From NCBI GenBank assembly GCA_964472175.1, contig CAYYJF010000008.1, positions 1 through 52,241 on the forward strand: a stretch of 52,241 nucleotides of DNA. Direction: 5' to 3'. The notes below the pieces were generated by a model. It did not search any database, was not told the DNA's origin, and saw only the letters and a list, made by a program, of their open reading frames with translations. Source of the stretch: UBA8389 sp964472175. Lineage in GTDB: Bacteria > Bacteroidota > Bacteroidia > Bacteroidales > UBA1402. Below are positions 16,666 to 25,875 of the stretch, one piece after another. Each line of letters begins with the position of its first letter. Position 1 is the stretch's first letter. Position numbers and translations under genes: made by a program.

Positions 16666-18528
16666 ATGAACGCAGGATTTCAATTTCTGGACTACGCAAT
16701 TTTTATTGCTTATGCAATATTAATTATGTGGATGGGTCTTTGGCTTTCACGTACCCCAAAAGGTACGGAGAAAAACTCCAAGGACTATTTCTTGGCCGGC
16801 GGTACACTTTCGTGGTGGGCCATTGGTGCTTCGCTGATTGCAGCGAATATTTCTGCCGAGCATTTTATCGGCATGTCAGGTTCGGGTTTCCGAATTGGAT
16901 TGGGCATTGCCGCTTATGAATGGCTGGCAGCCATCACCTTGATTTTGGTGGCCAAATTCTTGTTGCCTGAAATGATCGACAAGAAGATTTATACCATGCC
17001 TCAACTCGCTCGCGAGCGTTATGGTAAGGGTGTAGCATTCTTCTTTTCCTTTTTCTGGTTGTTGGTTTACGTCTTTGTAAACTTGACTTCTGTAGCATGG
17101 CTTGGTGCCATCGCCATGGAACAAATTTTGGGCGTACCTATGATGTATGGTGTCATCGGCTTGTTTATTTTTGCCGGCATCTATTCCATCTATGGTGGTT
17201 TGAAATCTGTAGCCTTGACCGATGTGGTACAAGTTGTATTCTTGGTAGGCGGTGGTTTGATTACCGCTTGGTTTGCGCTTTCTGCCGTTAGTGGTGATGC
17301 CAACAGTGCCATCGAAGGGTTCAAAATCGTATTGGCCAAAGTTCGTGAAACACCGGGCGATTTGCACTTCAATATGATTATTGACGGCAATGTGGACGGT
17401 GAACGATTCAAAGAACTTCCAGGTTTGGCCGTTATTTTCGGTGCCATGTGGTTGACCAACATCGGTTACTGGGGTTTCAACCAATACATCATCCAAAAAG
17501 GTTTGGCCGCTAAGAGTTTGGCTGAAGCCAAAAAGGGTTTGATCTTTGCCGGATATTTGAAAATTCTGATTCCGCTCATCGTTGTTATTCCGGGTATCAC
17601 GGCTTATGTCATGTTTACACACCAGGCCGATTTCCCAGGCTTGCATGAAAGATTGGTTGGATCCATTGGAAAAGCCGATGAAGCCTATCCCTGGTTGCTC
17701 CGCAACTTTGCACCAACCGGTATTCGCGGTTTGGCCTTCGCTGCCTTGATTGCTGCTGTGGTCTCTTCTTTGGCTTCTATGTTGAATTCAACGTCCACCA
17801 TTTTTACGATGGACATCTACAAAACATTGATCAAAAAGAATGCTACTGAAAGAGAATTGGTTAAAACCGGTCGTATCACGGCTTTGGTTGCCCTGGTTGT
17901 TGCTGCTGTTGCTGCAAAACCCATTTTGGGCGGTATGGACCAGGCATTCCAATACATTCAGGAATTCACCGGCTTTATCTATCCCGGTGTTGTGGTTGTC
18001 TTCGGTATGGGTCTGTTGTGGAAACGTGCGACCAACCGTGCCGGTTTGTGGACCACCATCATCACCATTCCTGTCGGTATCATCATGAAATTTGCGTTGC
18101 CCGATCTTCCATTTATTGAAAGAATGGGATATGTTTGTATGATATTGATTACATCTGCAATTATTTTGACCTTGACAGACAAAAATCAAATTCAAACCAA
18201 CGAAGTTCCTGATAAAACCAAAAAGAAACTCATTTTTGCAGGTTGGGGATTTGCGATTACTGCTGCCATTATGTTGGTTGCCGGTTTGATCTGGGGTACA
18301 GACTTGTTCGGTATGAGCTTAAATAACTTGGGCTTCAACTCCATTTTCATGACCGTGTTCATGATGGCATTCTTGTCCATCATCATGTTTACCAACGCTT
18401 CTTCTTCTAAACAAGATGCGAAAGCTTACAACATCAATTTGGATTTGTTTGAAACCGATGGTAAATTCTTACTTGGCGCTATGGGTATTATAGTGATTAT
18501 CACTGCTTTATACGCATATTTCTGGTAA
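16666..18528 (+). CDS. Sodium/sugar cotransporter (SSS family, vSGLT-like), probable L-arabinose importer
   Basis: Inner-membrane Na+-coupled symporter of 620 residues with about 14 hydrophobic segments. The N-terminal region GGTLSWWAIGASLIAANISA, followed by EHFIGMSGSGF, is the hallmark of the SGLT branch, and the second half has SSLASMLNSTSTIFTMDIY, which carries the conserved Na+-site Ser/Thr stretch of SSS proteins. It lies between the mutarotase and AraR, 42 bases after the former, and ends just before a strong terminator. Substrate assignment to arabinose rests on context; the family also moves glucose, galactose and xylose. Confidence 0.93.
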   Translation: MNAGFQFLDYAIFIAYAILIMWMGLWLSRTPKGTEKNSKDYFLAGGTLSWWAIGASLIAANISAEHFIGMSGSGFRIGLGIAAYEWLAAITLILVAKFLLPEMIDKKIYTMPQLARERYGKGVAFFFSFFWLLVYVFVNLTSVAWLGAIAMEQILGVPMMYGVIGLFIFAGIYSIYGGLKSVALTDVVQVVFLVGGGLITAWFALSAVSGDANSAIEGFKIVLAKVRETPGDLHFNMIIDGNVDGERFKELPGLAVIFGAMWLTNIGYWGFNQYIIQKGLAAKSLAEAKKGLIFAGYLKILIPLIVVIPGITAYVMFTHQADFPGLHERLVGSIGKADEAYPWLLRNFAPTGIRGLAFAALIAAVVSSLASMLNSTSTIFTMDIYKTLIKKNATERELVKTGRITALVALVVAAVAAKPILGGMDQAFQYIQEFTGFIYPGVVVVFGMGLLWKRATNRAGLWTTIITIPVGIIMKFALPDLPFIERMGYVCMILITSAIILTLTDKNQIQTNEVPDKTKKKLIFAGWGFAITAAIMLVAGLIWGTDLFGMSLNNLGFNSIFMTVFMMAFLSIIMFTNASSSKQDAKAYNINLDLFETDGKFLLGAMGIIVIITALYAYFW

Positions 18529-18537
18529 TATTTATTT

Positions 18538-18570
18538 AAGGGACCGTCTAAGCGGCGGTCCCTTGTTTTT
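18538..18570 (+). terminator. Intrinsic terminator between the symporter and AraR genes
   Basis: AAGGGACCG (18538-18546) pairs perfectly with CGGTCCCTT (18556-18564), followed by GTTTTTT and further T-rich sequence up to the AraR ATG at 18581. It lies only 10 bases after the symporter stop, so it should limit read-through from the uptake genes into araR and the catabolic genes. No good separate promoter is visible in the 16 bases between it and the ATG. Confidence 0.85.
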
Positions 18571-18580
18571 TATTTTATTT

Positions 18581-19273
18581 ATGTCAACACAATACTACAG
18601 CGAACACCCGCAATTCTACGTTTCAGTCGATTGCATCGTATTCGGTTTTTCCGAAGGCGAGCTGAATTTGTTGTTGCTCAAAAGAAAAATGGAGCCGGCC
18701 ATGGGATTGTGGTCTCTACCCGGCGGTTTTATTCAAGCAAACGAAAGTTCGGAAGAAGCTGCAACCAGGGTGCTGACGTCCTTAACCGGATTGAACACCT
18801 TGTACATGGAGCAGTTTCATTTGTTCAGTTCCGTCAACAGAGATCCTGGTCAACGGGTTTTGTCCGTTGCTTATTATGCATTGGTCAATGTGGAAGATTA
18901 CGACAGGGAGTTGGTGACCAAGCACAATGCATACTGGAGAAACATCAACGATTTACCCGAATTGATTTTTGACCATTCAGAGATGGTCCAATTGGCTTTA
19001 AAGCGTCTAAGACACAAAGCCTCTACCGAGCCGGTCGGTTTTGAATTGCTACCGGAACAGTTTACCGTGCCCCAACTTCAGGCCTTGTATGAAGCCATTT
19101 ATGGTCGATCCATCGACAAAAGAAACTTCAGAAAGAAGATTCAATCCATGAATTTTCTTGAAAAATCAGACCAAAAAGATAAAAGCACTTCCAAAAGAGG
19201 CGCATATCTATATACCTTTAACAAAGAAAGATACGAGGAAGCCATTGAAAATGGTTTTTCGTTTACACTCTGA
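18581..19273 (+). CDS. araR: AraR-type regulator: catalytically dead Nudix domain plus winged helix
   Basis: A 230-residue protein of the NrtR/AraR type. Residues about 10-140 form a Nudix fold that would sense L-arabinose or a related sugar, and residues about 155-230 form a winged-helix DNA-binding domain (TVPQLQALYEAIYGRSIDKR, then NFRKKI). The Nudix box keeps Gly49, Glu55 and Arg63, but the three metal-binding Glu positions of REUXEE are Val64, Ser67 and Leu68, so hydrolysis is not expected. This fits the sensor role described for Bacteroides AraR. The ATG at 18581 is chosen because the upstream in-frame TTG lies inside the terminator stem. It sits between the transporter and araD. Confidence 0.92.
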   Translation: MSTQYYSEHPQFYVSVDCIVFGFSEGELNLLLLKRKMEPAMGLWSLPGGFIQANESSEEAATRVLTSLTGLNTLYMEQFHLFSSVNRDPGQRVLSVAYYALVNVEDYDRELVTKHNAYWRNINDLPELIFDHSEMVQLALKRLRHKASTEPVGFELLPEQFTVPQLQALYEAIYGRSIDKRNFRKKIQSMNFLEKSDQKDKSTSKRGAYLYTFNKERYEEAIENGFSFTL

Positions 19274-19345
19274 ACCAGTATAAACGAGAATCAAATAGAT
19301 GGCCTGTCATATATAAAGTGTACTAAATACGTTTAAATAACACCT

Positions 19346-20038
19346 ATGGAACTTCAAAAACTTAAAGAAGTGGTTTTAAAAGCCAATTTAGATTTGGTAA
19401 AACATGGCCTGGTCATCTTTACATGGGGGAATGTAAGTGCCATTGACCGTGAAAAGGGCGTCGTGGTGATTAAACCTTCCGGTGTATCCTACGATGACAT
19501 GAAAGCCGAACACATGGTGGTATTGGATTTGGACGGCAACGTTTTGGAAGGCAACCTCAAACCTTCCTCCGATACGGCTACCCATTTGGAATTATACAAA
19601 GCCTTTCCTGAAATAGGAGGGGTCGTGCATACACATTCAACCTACGCCACCGCATGGGCACAGGCCGGAATCGATTTGCCCAGCATTGGTACCACACATG
19701 CCGATTATTTCAGTCAGGATATTCCTTGTACCCGTTCAATGGTTGAAGCAGAAATGGCAGCGTATGAAAAAGAAACAGGAAAAGTCATCGTAGAACGCTT
19801 TCAAGGCATGAATCCCAATCATGTGCCCGCCGTTTTGGTGAAAAACCATGGCCCGTTTTCCTGGGGTAAAGATGCATTTGATGCGGTACACAATGCTGTT
19901 GTGATGGAACAAGTAGCCAAAATGGCGTCCATCGCCTATTCCGTCAACCCTCAGTTGACCATGAACCCACTGTTGATACAGAAACATTTCTTCCGCAAAC
20001 ACGGCCCCGGTGCCTATTACGGACAAGGATCAAAATAA
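19346..20038 (+). CDS. araD: L-ribulose-5-phosphate 4-epimerase
   Basis: Converts L-ribulose 5-phosphate to D-xylulose 5-phosphate, the last step of the arabinose pathway before the pentose phosphate cycle. The 230-residue length and class II aldolase-like fold match AraD. Metal ligands His95 and His97 lie in VVHTHSTYATAW at the same numbering as in the E. coli enzyme, GTTHADYF carries the following conserved region, and a further His is expected near VKNHGPFSWGKDAF. The 72-base gap after araR contains no terminator, so it is probably cotranscribed with araA and araB downstream. Confidence 0.95.
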   Translation: MELQKLKEVVLKANLDLVKHGLVIFTWGNVSAIDREKGVVVIKPSGVSYDDMKAEHMVVLDLDGNVLEGNLKPSSDTATHLELYKAFPEIGGVVHTHSTYATAWAQAGIDLPSIGTTHADYFSQDIPCTRSMVEAEMAAYEKETGKVIVERFQGMNPNHVPAVLVKNHGPFSWGKDAFDAVHNAVVMEQVAKMASIAYSVNPQLTMNPLLIQKHFFRKHGPGAYYGQGSK

Positions 20039-20071
20039 ACAAGAATTATTTACAATTATAAACAAACGATT

Positions 20072-21580
20072 ATGAAATTAAATTACAAAGATTTGGAAGT
20101 CTGGTTTGTAACCGGAGCCCAATTGCTTTATGGAGGTGATGCCGTTGTTAAAGTGGATGCACATTCCAACGAAATGGTCAAAGCTTTGAACGACTCTGGC
20201 AACTTGCCCATTAAAGTCGTATATAAAGGTACTGCAAATTCTTCTTCAGAAATTTCAGAAATTATGCGTTCAGCCAATGGCGATACCAAATGTGTGGGTA
20301 TCATTACCTGGATGCATACGTTTTCACCAGCCAAAATGTGGATTCATGGTTTGATGGATTTCAAAAAGCCATTGCTCCATTTGCATACCCAATATAACGA
20401 AACCATTCCCTGGAACGAAATCGACATGGACTTCATGAACTTGAATCAAAGTGCTCATGGAGACAGAGAATTCGGACACATCACCAGCCGTTTGCGTAAA
20501 CCCAGAAAAGTGGTTGTTGGCTATTGGAAAGACAAATCGACGCAAGAAAAAATTGCCATCTGGATGCGCGTTTGTGCCGCTTGGGAAGATGCCCAAAACA
20601 TGCGCATCATCCGTTTTGGCGACAACATGAACAATGTAGCCGTGACCGATGGTGACAAAGTAGAAGCAGAAATCCGTTTGGGCTACCACGTGGACAATGC
20701 ACCTATTGCCAAATTGGTTCCTTATGTAGAAGCAGTGACCGAGGCTGAAATCAACACGTTGGTGTCTGAATACGAAAAACTCTACGATTTCGCTCCAAAT
20801 GCAGCAAAAGGTGGCGTTGATCATCAATATGTAAGAGATGCTGCTGCTCAGGAAATAGGTTTGCGTCGTTTCCTCGAAGATAAAAAAGCAACCGCTTTCA
20901 CCACCAGTTTTGACGAATTGGAAGGCATGAAACAATTGATGGGATTTGCTTCTCAAAGATTGATGGCCGAAGGTTTCGGTTTCGGTGCCGAAGGCGACTG
21001 GAAAACTGCTGCCCTTTGCCGTACCATGTGGGTGATGGCTCAAGGCTTGCCGGGTGGATGTTCTTTCTTAGAAGATTACACCCTCAACTTTGACGGCAAC
21101 AACAGCTCTATTTTGCAAGCGCACATGTTGGAAATCAATCCTGAAATTGCAGCCAAAAAACCAAGAGTAGAAGTGCACTATTTGGGCATTGGTGATTCAG
21201 GTACTTGCGCACGTTTGGTATTCCAGGCACATGATGGTGAAGGCATCGCTTGTACCATTGTCGATATGGGTAACCGTTTCCGCATGATTTGCAACGATGT
21301 TGATGTCATCAAACCCAAAGATCTGCCTAAATTGCCGGTTGCTTGTGCTTTGTGGAAGCCCATGCCAAATTTTGAAATTGGTGCAGGTGCATGGATTTTG
21401 GCCGGTGGTACACACCACTCCAGCTTTTCTTTCTCTTTGACCAAAGAATACATGGAAGACTATGCAGAAATTGCTGATATTGAATTGTTGCTCATTGATA
21501 AAGACACCACCATCCGCAACTTCAAGCAAGACATCAGAAACAATGAAGTGTATTACATGTTGAATAAAGCCCTGCGATAA
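20072..21580 (+). CDS. araA: L-arabinose isomerase
   Basis: Converts L-arabinose to L-ribulose in the cytoplasm with Mn2+. The 502-residue length is standard. The protein opens with the family start LEVWFVTGAQLLYG, and the metal-binding residues are seen as Glu in GFGFGAEGDWKTAAL (near 306), Glu in SFLEDYTLNFDG (near 333), His in AHMLEINPEIA (near 350) and His in GGTHHSSFSFSL (near 450), matching E. coli AraA spacing. It starts 33 bases after araD and ends 3 bases before araB, which places it firmly in one operon. Confidence 0.97.
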   Translation: MKLNYKDLEVWFVTGAQLLYGGDAVVKVDAHSNEMVKALNDSGNLPIKVVYKGTANSSSEISEIMRSANGDTKCVGIITWMHTFSPAKMWIHGLMDFKKPLLHLHTQYNETIPWNEIDMDFMNLNQSAHGDREFGHITSRLRKPRKVVVGYWKDKSTQEKIAIWMRVCAAWEDAQNMRIIRFGDNMNNVAVTDGDKVEAEIRLGYHVDNAPIAKLVPYVEAVTEAEINTLVSEYEKLYDFAPNAAKGGVDHQYVRDAAAQEIGLRRFLEDKKATAFTTSFDELEGMKQLMGFASQRLMAEGFGFGAEGDWKTAALCRTMWVMAQGLPGGCSFLEDYTLNFDGNNSSILQAHMLEINPEIAAKKPRVEVHYLGIGDSGTCARLVFQAHDGEGIACTIVDMGNRFRMICNDVDVIKPKDLPKLPVACALWKPMPNFEIGAGAWILAGGTHHSSFSFSLTKEYMEDYAEIADIELLLIDKDTTIRNFKQDIRNNEVYYMLNKALR

Positions 21581-21583
21581 GCC

Positions 21584-23260
21584 ATGAGTAAATACGTTAT
21601 CGGATTGGACTACGGTTCCGATTCATGCCGCGCTTACATTGTGGATGCAGTCACCGGAGCTGAGCAAGGTACAGCGGTAAAATATTACCCACGCTGGATG
21701 GAAGGCAAATACTGTCAACCCACAGCCAACCAGTACCGTCAGCACCCCAAAGATTATGTTGAATGTTTGGAAGGCGCTGTCAAAGAAGCTTTGGCAAAAT
21801 GTGACCCATCGGTGGCTGCCAATGTGGTAGGGATGTCCTTTGATACGACTGGTTCTACCCCCGTATTCACGGACAAAGCCGGAACGCCATTGGCTTTGCT
21901 TCCCGAATTTGAAGAAAACCCCAATGCCATGTTTGTGTTGTGGAAAGACCATACTGCCATCAAAGAAGCCGCTGAAATCAACGAACTTTGCGCCAAATGG
22001 GAAATCGACTATACATCGTACGAAGGTGGTATTTACTCCTCCGAATGGTTTTGGGCCAAAGTATTGCATGTGTTGCGCGCAGATGAAAAGGTTAGAAAAG
22101 CCGCTTATTCTGTCGTAGAACATTGCGATTGGTTGCCTGCATTGATTTGTGGCGATACCAAACCGGAAAACATCAAACGCAGCCGTTGTGCAGCCGGACA
22201 CAAAGCCATGTGGTTGGAAAAATGGGGCGGATTGCCTTCAGAAAAATTCTTGACCACATTGGATCCCATGTTGGCTGGTTATCGCGACCGTTTGTATCAG
22301 GACACCTTTGCCAGCGACACCAAAGTGGGTTACCTCACCGAAGAATGGGCTAAAAGATTGGGCCTGACAACCAATGTTGCCGTTGGTGTTGGTGCCTTCG
22401 ACTGCCACATGGGTGCTGTTGGCGCTGAAGCTACTCCCAATACCCTGGTTCGCGTCATCGGAACATCCACTTGCGACATCCTGCTCTCTTCCTATGAAGA
22501 AATGGGCGATAAGCTGGTGCGTGGTATTTGTGGACAAGTTGATGGCTCTGTCGTTCCTGGTTTGATGGGATTGGAAGCCGGACAATCGGCTTTTGGTGAC
22601 GTGTACGCTTGGTTTAAGCGCATCATGGCATGGCCCATCGAGGAAATCATTGCAAAATCAAACTTGATTGACGAAAATACCAAACAGAAGTTGGTGGATG
22701 AAGCCATGGATAAAATCATCCCTGTCTTGTCTGAACAAGCTTCAAAAGTTGACCCCAAAGAAAGCATGGTTGTTGCAACCGACTGGATGAATGGACGCAG
22801 AACTCCGGATGCCAGTCAATTGGTCAAAGGAAGCATCACAGGATTGACCCTGGGTACAACTGCGCCCATGATGTTCAGAGCCTTGGTTGAAGCCACCGCA
22901 TTTGGATCAAAAGCCATCACCGATCGTTTTGCCGACGAAAAAGTCGACATTCAAAGTGTGATCGGTATTGGTGGTATTTCCCTAAAATCACCGTTTGTGA
23001 TGCAAACCATGGCCGATGTCCTGAACATGCCCATCAAAGTGGCTAAAAGTGATCAAGCTTGTGCTTTTGGTGCTGCCATGTTTGCTGCCGTTGTTGCCGG
23101 CGTGTATGACAAAGTTGAAGATGCCCAAAAAACAATGGGACAAGGCTTTGCAATGGAATACACCCCCAATGCTGCCAACGTGAAAATGTATCAGGAACTC
23201 TACAAAGAATACCAGAAATTGGGTAAAATTACCGAAGATACTTTCTACAAGTCTTTGTAA
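21584..23260 (+). CDS. araB: Ribulokinase (FGGY kinase family)
   Basis: Phosphorylates L-ribulose with ATP to L-ribulose 5-phosphate. The 558-residue FGGY kinase has the N-terminal YVIGLDYGSDSCRAYIVDA phosphate-1 motif and the ribulokinase-specific VGMSFDTTGSTPVF stretch. GVGAFDCHMGAVGAEA carries the catalytic Asp region, and the C-terminal ATP domain has VIGIGGISLKSPFVMQTMAD followed by ACAFGAAMFAAVVAG. Only 3 bases separate it from araA. A hairpin just past its stop ends the operon against the convergent peptidase gene. Confidence 0.96.
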   Translation: MSKYVIGLDYGSDSCRAYIVDAVTGAEQGTAVKYYPRWMEGKYCQPTANQYRQHPKDYVECLEGAVKEALAKCDPSVAANVVGMSFDTTGSTPVFTDKAGTPLALLPEFEENPNAMFVLWKDHTAIKEAAEINELCAKWEIDYTSYEGGIYSSEWFWAKVLHVLRADEKVRKAAYSVVEHCDWLPALICGDTKPENIKRSRCAAGHKAMWLEKWGGLPSEKFLTTLDPMLAGYRDRLYQDTFASDTKVGYLTEEWAKRLGLTTNVAVGVGAFDCHMGAVGAEATPNTLVRVIGTSTCDILLSSYEEMGDKLVRGICGQVDGSVVPGLMGLEAGQSAFGDVYAWFKRIMAWPIEEIIAKSNLIDENTKQKLVDEAMDKIIPVLSEQASKVDPKESMVVATDWMNGRRTPDASQLVKGSITGLTLGTTAPMMFRALVEATAFGSKAITDRFADEKVDIQSVIGIGGISLKSPFVMQTMADVLNMPIKVAKSDQACAFGAAMFAAVVAGVYDKVEDAQKTMGQGFAMEYTPNAANVKMYQELYKEYQKLGKITEDTFYKSL

Positions 23261-23276
23261 TTCAGACCATTCATTC

Positions 23277-23320
23277 AAGAAGAGGGGTTTCATCGACAAA
23301 CGATTGAAACCTCTCTTCTT
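23277..23320. terminator. Bidirectional terminator between araB and the M6 peptidase
   Basis: AAGAAGAGGGGTTTCATCG (from 23277) pairs with CGATTGAAACCTCTCTTCTT (to 23320), with one G-T mismatch and one bulged A. The stem contains A-rich 5' and T-rich 3' ends, so it can act for either direction. It overlaps the stop codon of the peptidase gene on the - strand. Confidence 0.8.
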
Positions 23321-25820
23321 ATTTATAAGAAATCTTTAGGGAGTACGGTTTGCCTTCAAACAAAAACGAAGCAACAAACATTCCCTGTCTGTTCAGCGTT
23401 ATAAACGGAGTATTGGATTCTCCAACAATGAACCCCTCCATATTTCTAATTGTAAGCCGGCTCTCTTTGTCCATTCCTTTGATGTACAAGACATTGTCTT
23501 TGATGTAAAAAGAAGGCACATTGGGTTTGACCGTTGTTACAGTGATCGTATTGGAATAATCAGACAAATACGTCTCATTCAAACGCATTCGCACCCTGTA
23601 ATAATACGTTTGCAAATGATCGACATCGATGACATCCAGCAAATTGTAGGTGGCCAAACGATCCTTATAACCATCCACATAAATGGTATCTCCCGAAGGC
23701 TGAATGGAAAAGACATCTAAGACATATCCTCTGGCATAAGGCCTTGATTGCCAGTTTGCACGAAAGGTGTACGGACTGATTCTTGACGCTGCCTGTGCAA
23801 CGGTTTCGCCTTTGATGGTTTGCACTTTGAACAAGTCGGAATACGGAGAAATATGATCGGACACAACGGCTCTTACCTGAAACCAATATGTTTTTTCTTC
23901 TGTATCCAGCCAAACAGTCATTGCAGTATCTGATACTATTTTATTTGTATAATTGAATAAGGGGTACATATGGAGGCTGTCTCCATCCACATCACTGGTG
24001 TACACCATCACTTCATAATGCGAAGCATTTAACACAGGTATCCACGAAGCACGAAAAGAAATTGGATAGACCTCTTTAACCTTCAACCCCAAAGGCTTTT
24101 CCGATAAAGCCGAATAATCCTTGAACCTAAATTGAATGAGACTGTCAATTTCTTCAATATGTGTGATGCCGGCATTTAAAAATGCACCATCCCATGTTCT
24201 GGAAGACGGCTTTGAAAAATCATTGAAAACCCGATTCCTTTTTGTGCCGGGAAAAGGATCGCCCATAATACCCCAGTAATTAGATTGAACATTGTCGGCT
24301 TCCTCCAAATCACAACATGGATGCAAGGCATTGGCGTTCACTAGATTATAATACCACAAATCGGAAAAGCTCAGCTTGTATTGGTAATTCTTTACCAGCA
24401 TGTTGATGGAATCGTTTTCCCTGACATCCACGTGATAAACCAACATCCCGTGATACGGAATGTATCGATCCCACACATTTTGGTCTTTTTGTCTGTTTTC
24501 AAGCATAAAAAACTCTCCCTGGTTGATTGAAGGCAAGACATACCCCTGATTGACAGAGCCAAAATCTTTCAATTGATTGACCCGAGTACTGTCAGGTTCC
24601 ATCGGATTGCTCCAACCCAACAGGGTTCGTTCCACAATGGACAAACAAGGTGGAACCTTTGAATTGTTGTTATAGTTGCCACTGGCCATTAAAGACCAGT
24701 CATTCAGGTCAAAACCTGAACCATTCAGGGCATAATCCGTATCATAGACATCATACAGACCCAAAACGTGTCCGAATTCGTGCGTAAAAGCACCAATGCC
24801 ATCCATTTCTTCGGTGGTACCATTCAATTCGTTGCTACAAGAATAAGTATTGAAAGCCAAACCATCCAACCTGAAGTTTGGAAAATAGTACTGCATGTTG
24901 CTGGAGTGGGGGTGAATGGTACTTTGATTTCCACCGTCTGCTTCGCCTTTTCCTGCATAAAAGACGTACACATTGTCAACCAAACTGTCACCATCATTGT
25001 CAAATTCGGAAAAATCAACCATCTGATCAACAGCCAGACAAGCATCTCGAATCAATAAATGTGCGTTCAGGTCTTGTCCGCTTGAATTGTTTTTCCCATA
25101 GTATGACGAGTTTTGAGGAACAGTAATAGGCCCTACCACCACAAAATCCGGATCAAAACGTCCAAAAGAGTTGAAAAGAAAATAATCCCGCACACTGCCC
25201 ACATGTCCATGATCGTTGTATCCGATTTCATTCAGTTGTCTGCTAAACTGATCAAGTGAATTTTCTGGCTTGAAAGCCAAATCTGCATAATTGGCCAGAA
25301 TAACCAGGGTTTTGGGCCTGCCGGTTTTGGGAAAATCTTTCGATAAATAAGATGGGAACAAGCCTGTCTGACGGTTGGGTGCATACGCAACGGTGGGTGA
25401 CCACAAACCATTTGAGGTGGATTTTTTATTCAATAATGCCACCTCCATTCGGCTTTGCAATTGGTTTTGTTGAATCAGTTGCAACCTATTGGATCCCTTT
25501 TCAACAAAATTGAGCGATAAGCGGTCAATCAGGGATCTGTCCTTGATATTTTTTGCTCTTTTTTTTCCCAATTTCAACGACCCATCCGCTTTTAATTGTG
25601 AATAGCGGTAATATCCAGACTCGTCTTGCATCAAAACAAAACCATCTTCCGAAAGCGTCAATTTGCCAAATTCATCACCAATCAAACGAACCGAAATCTT
25701 AGCTCCGTTGGGTTGCGTTACTTCAATCGGCGTTGGAATAACAGGTCTGCCAACAATTGAAGTAAACACAAAAAAACTTCCAAGGAAGAAGCATATAGAA
25801 CGTGAAATTCTTGTATTCAT
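23319..25820 (-). CDS. Secreted M6-family metallopeptidase with fibronectin-like domains and probable type IX sorting domain
   Basis: Zinc protease of 833 residues. The chosen ATG gives a signal peptide (MNTRISRSICFFLGSFFVF, cleavage near Gly24); the frame is open 52 codons further upstream, but that part runs through the promoter and into the transketolase gene. A propeptide-like region (25-150) precedes the catalytic domain. The zinc motif HEFGHVLGLYDVYD lies near residue 346, and a DNDGDSLVDN loop near 290 may bind Ca2+. Two fibronectin-III-like modules follow (about 575-765). The last 70 residues (LYIKGMDKESRLTIRNMEG, ending KPYSLKISYK) resemble a type A C-terminal sorting domain of the type IX secretion system. 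It sits against the strand of the pentose genes. Confidence 0.88.
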   Translation of the reverse strand: MNTRISRSICFFLGSFFVFTSIVGRPVIPTPIEVTQPNGAKISVRLIGDEFGKLTLSEDGFVLMQDESGYYRYSQLKADGSLKLGKKRAKNIKDRSLIDRLSLNFVEKGSNRLQLIQQNQLQSRMEVALLNKKSTSNGLWSPTVAYAPNRQTGLFPSYLSKDFPKTGRPKTLVILANYADLAFKPENSLDQFSRQLNEIGYNDHGHVGSVRDYFLFNSFGRFDPDFVVVGPITVPQNSSYYGKNNSSGQDLNAHLLIRDACLAVDQMVDFSEFDNDGDSLVDNVYVFYAGKGEADGGNQSTIHPHSSNMQYYFPNFRLDGLAFNTYSCSNELNGTTEEMDGIGAFTHEFGHVLGLYDVYDTDYALNGSGFDLNDWSLMASGNYNNNSKVPPCLSIVERTLLGWSNPMEPDSTRVNQLKDFGSVNQGYVLPSINQGEFFMLENRQKDQNVWDRYIPYHGMLVYHVDVRENDSINMLVKNYQYKLSFSDLWYYNLVNANALHPCCDLEEADNVQSNYWGIMGDPFPGTKRNRVFNDFSKPSSRTWDGAFLNAGITHIEEIDSLIQFRFKDYSALSEKPLGLKVKEVYPISFRASWIPVLNASHYEVMVYTSDVDGDSLHMYPLFNYTNKIVSDTAMTVWLDTEEKTYWFQVRAVVSDHISPYSDLFKVQTIKGETVAQAASRISPYTFRANWQSRPYARGYVLDVFSIQPSGDTIYVDGYKDRLATYNLLDVIDVDHLQTYYYRVRMRLNETYLSDYSNTITVTTVKPNVPSFYIKDNVLYIKGMDKESRLTIRNMEGFIVGESNTPFITLNRQGMFVASFLFEGKPYSLKISYK

Positions 25821-25826
25821 ACACCG

Positions 25827-25860
25827 CAAATGTAGCAAAGAATCTGTATCTTTGGCAAAA
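25827..25860 (-). promoter_or_regulatory. Promoter of the M6 peptidase gene, close to leaderless
   Basis: On the - strand, TTTTG (25860-25856), a 21-base spacer and TACATTTG (25834-25827) match the Bacteroidetes -33/-7 consensus. The -7 element ends 6 bases before the ATG, so the transcript would start about at the start codon. It interlocks with the transketolase -7 element on the other strand. Confidence 0.7.
25847..25854 (+). promoter_or_regulatory. Candidate -7 element of the transketolase gene
   Basis: TATCTTTG matches TAnnTTTG exactly, with the ATG 21 bases downstream. It lies inside the spacer of the oppositely directed peptidase promoter, so RNA polymerase could hardly occupy both at once. 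No TTTG -33 element is visible. Confidence 0.5.
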
Positions 25861-25875
25861 TTTTCAAGTGAACGT

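Noticed and set aside
20324..21043. 239-residue antisense ORF across araA
   Set aside because: It is a shadow of a well-conserved enzyme gene, without promoter or domain.
25663..25875. N-terminal extension of transketolase
   Set aside because: It overlaps the peptidase gene and the promoter elements, and the family start is at 25876.
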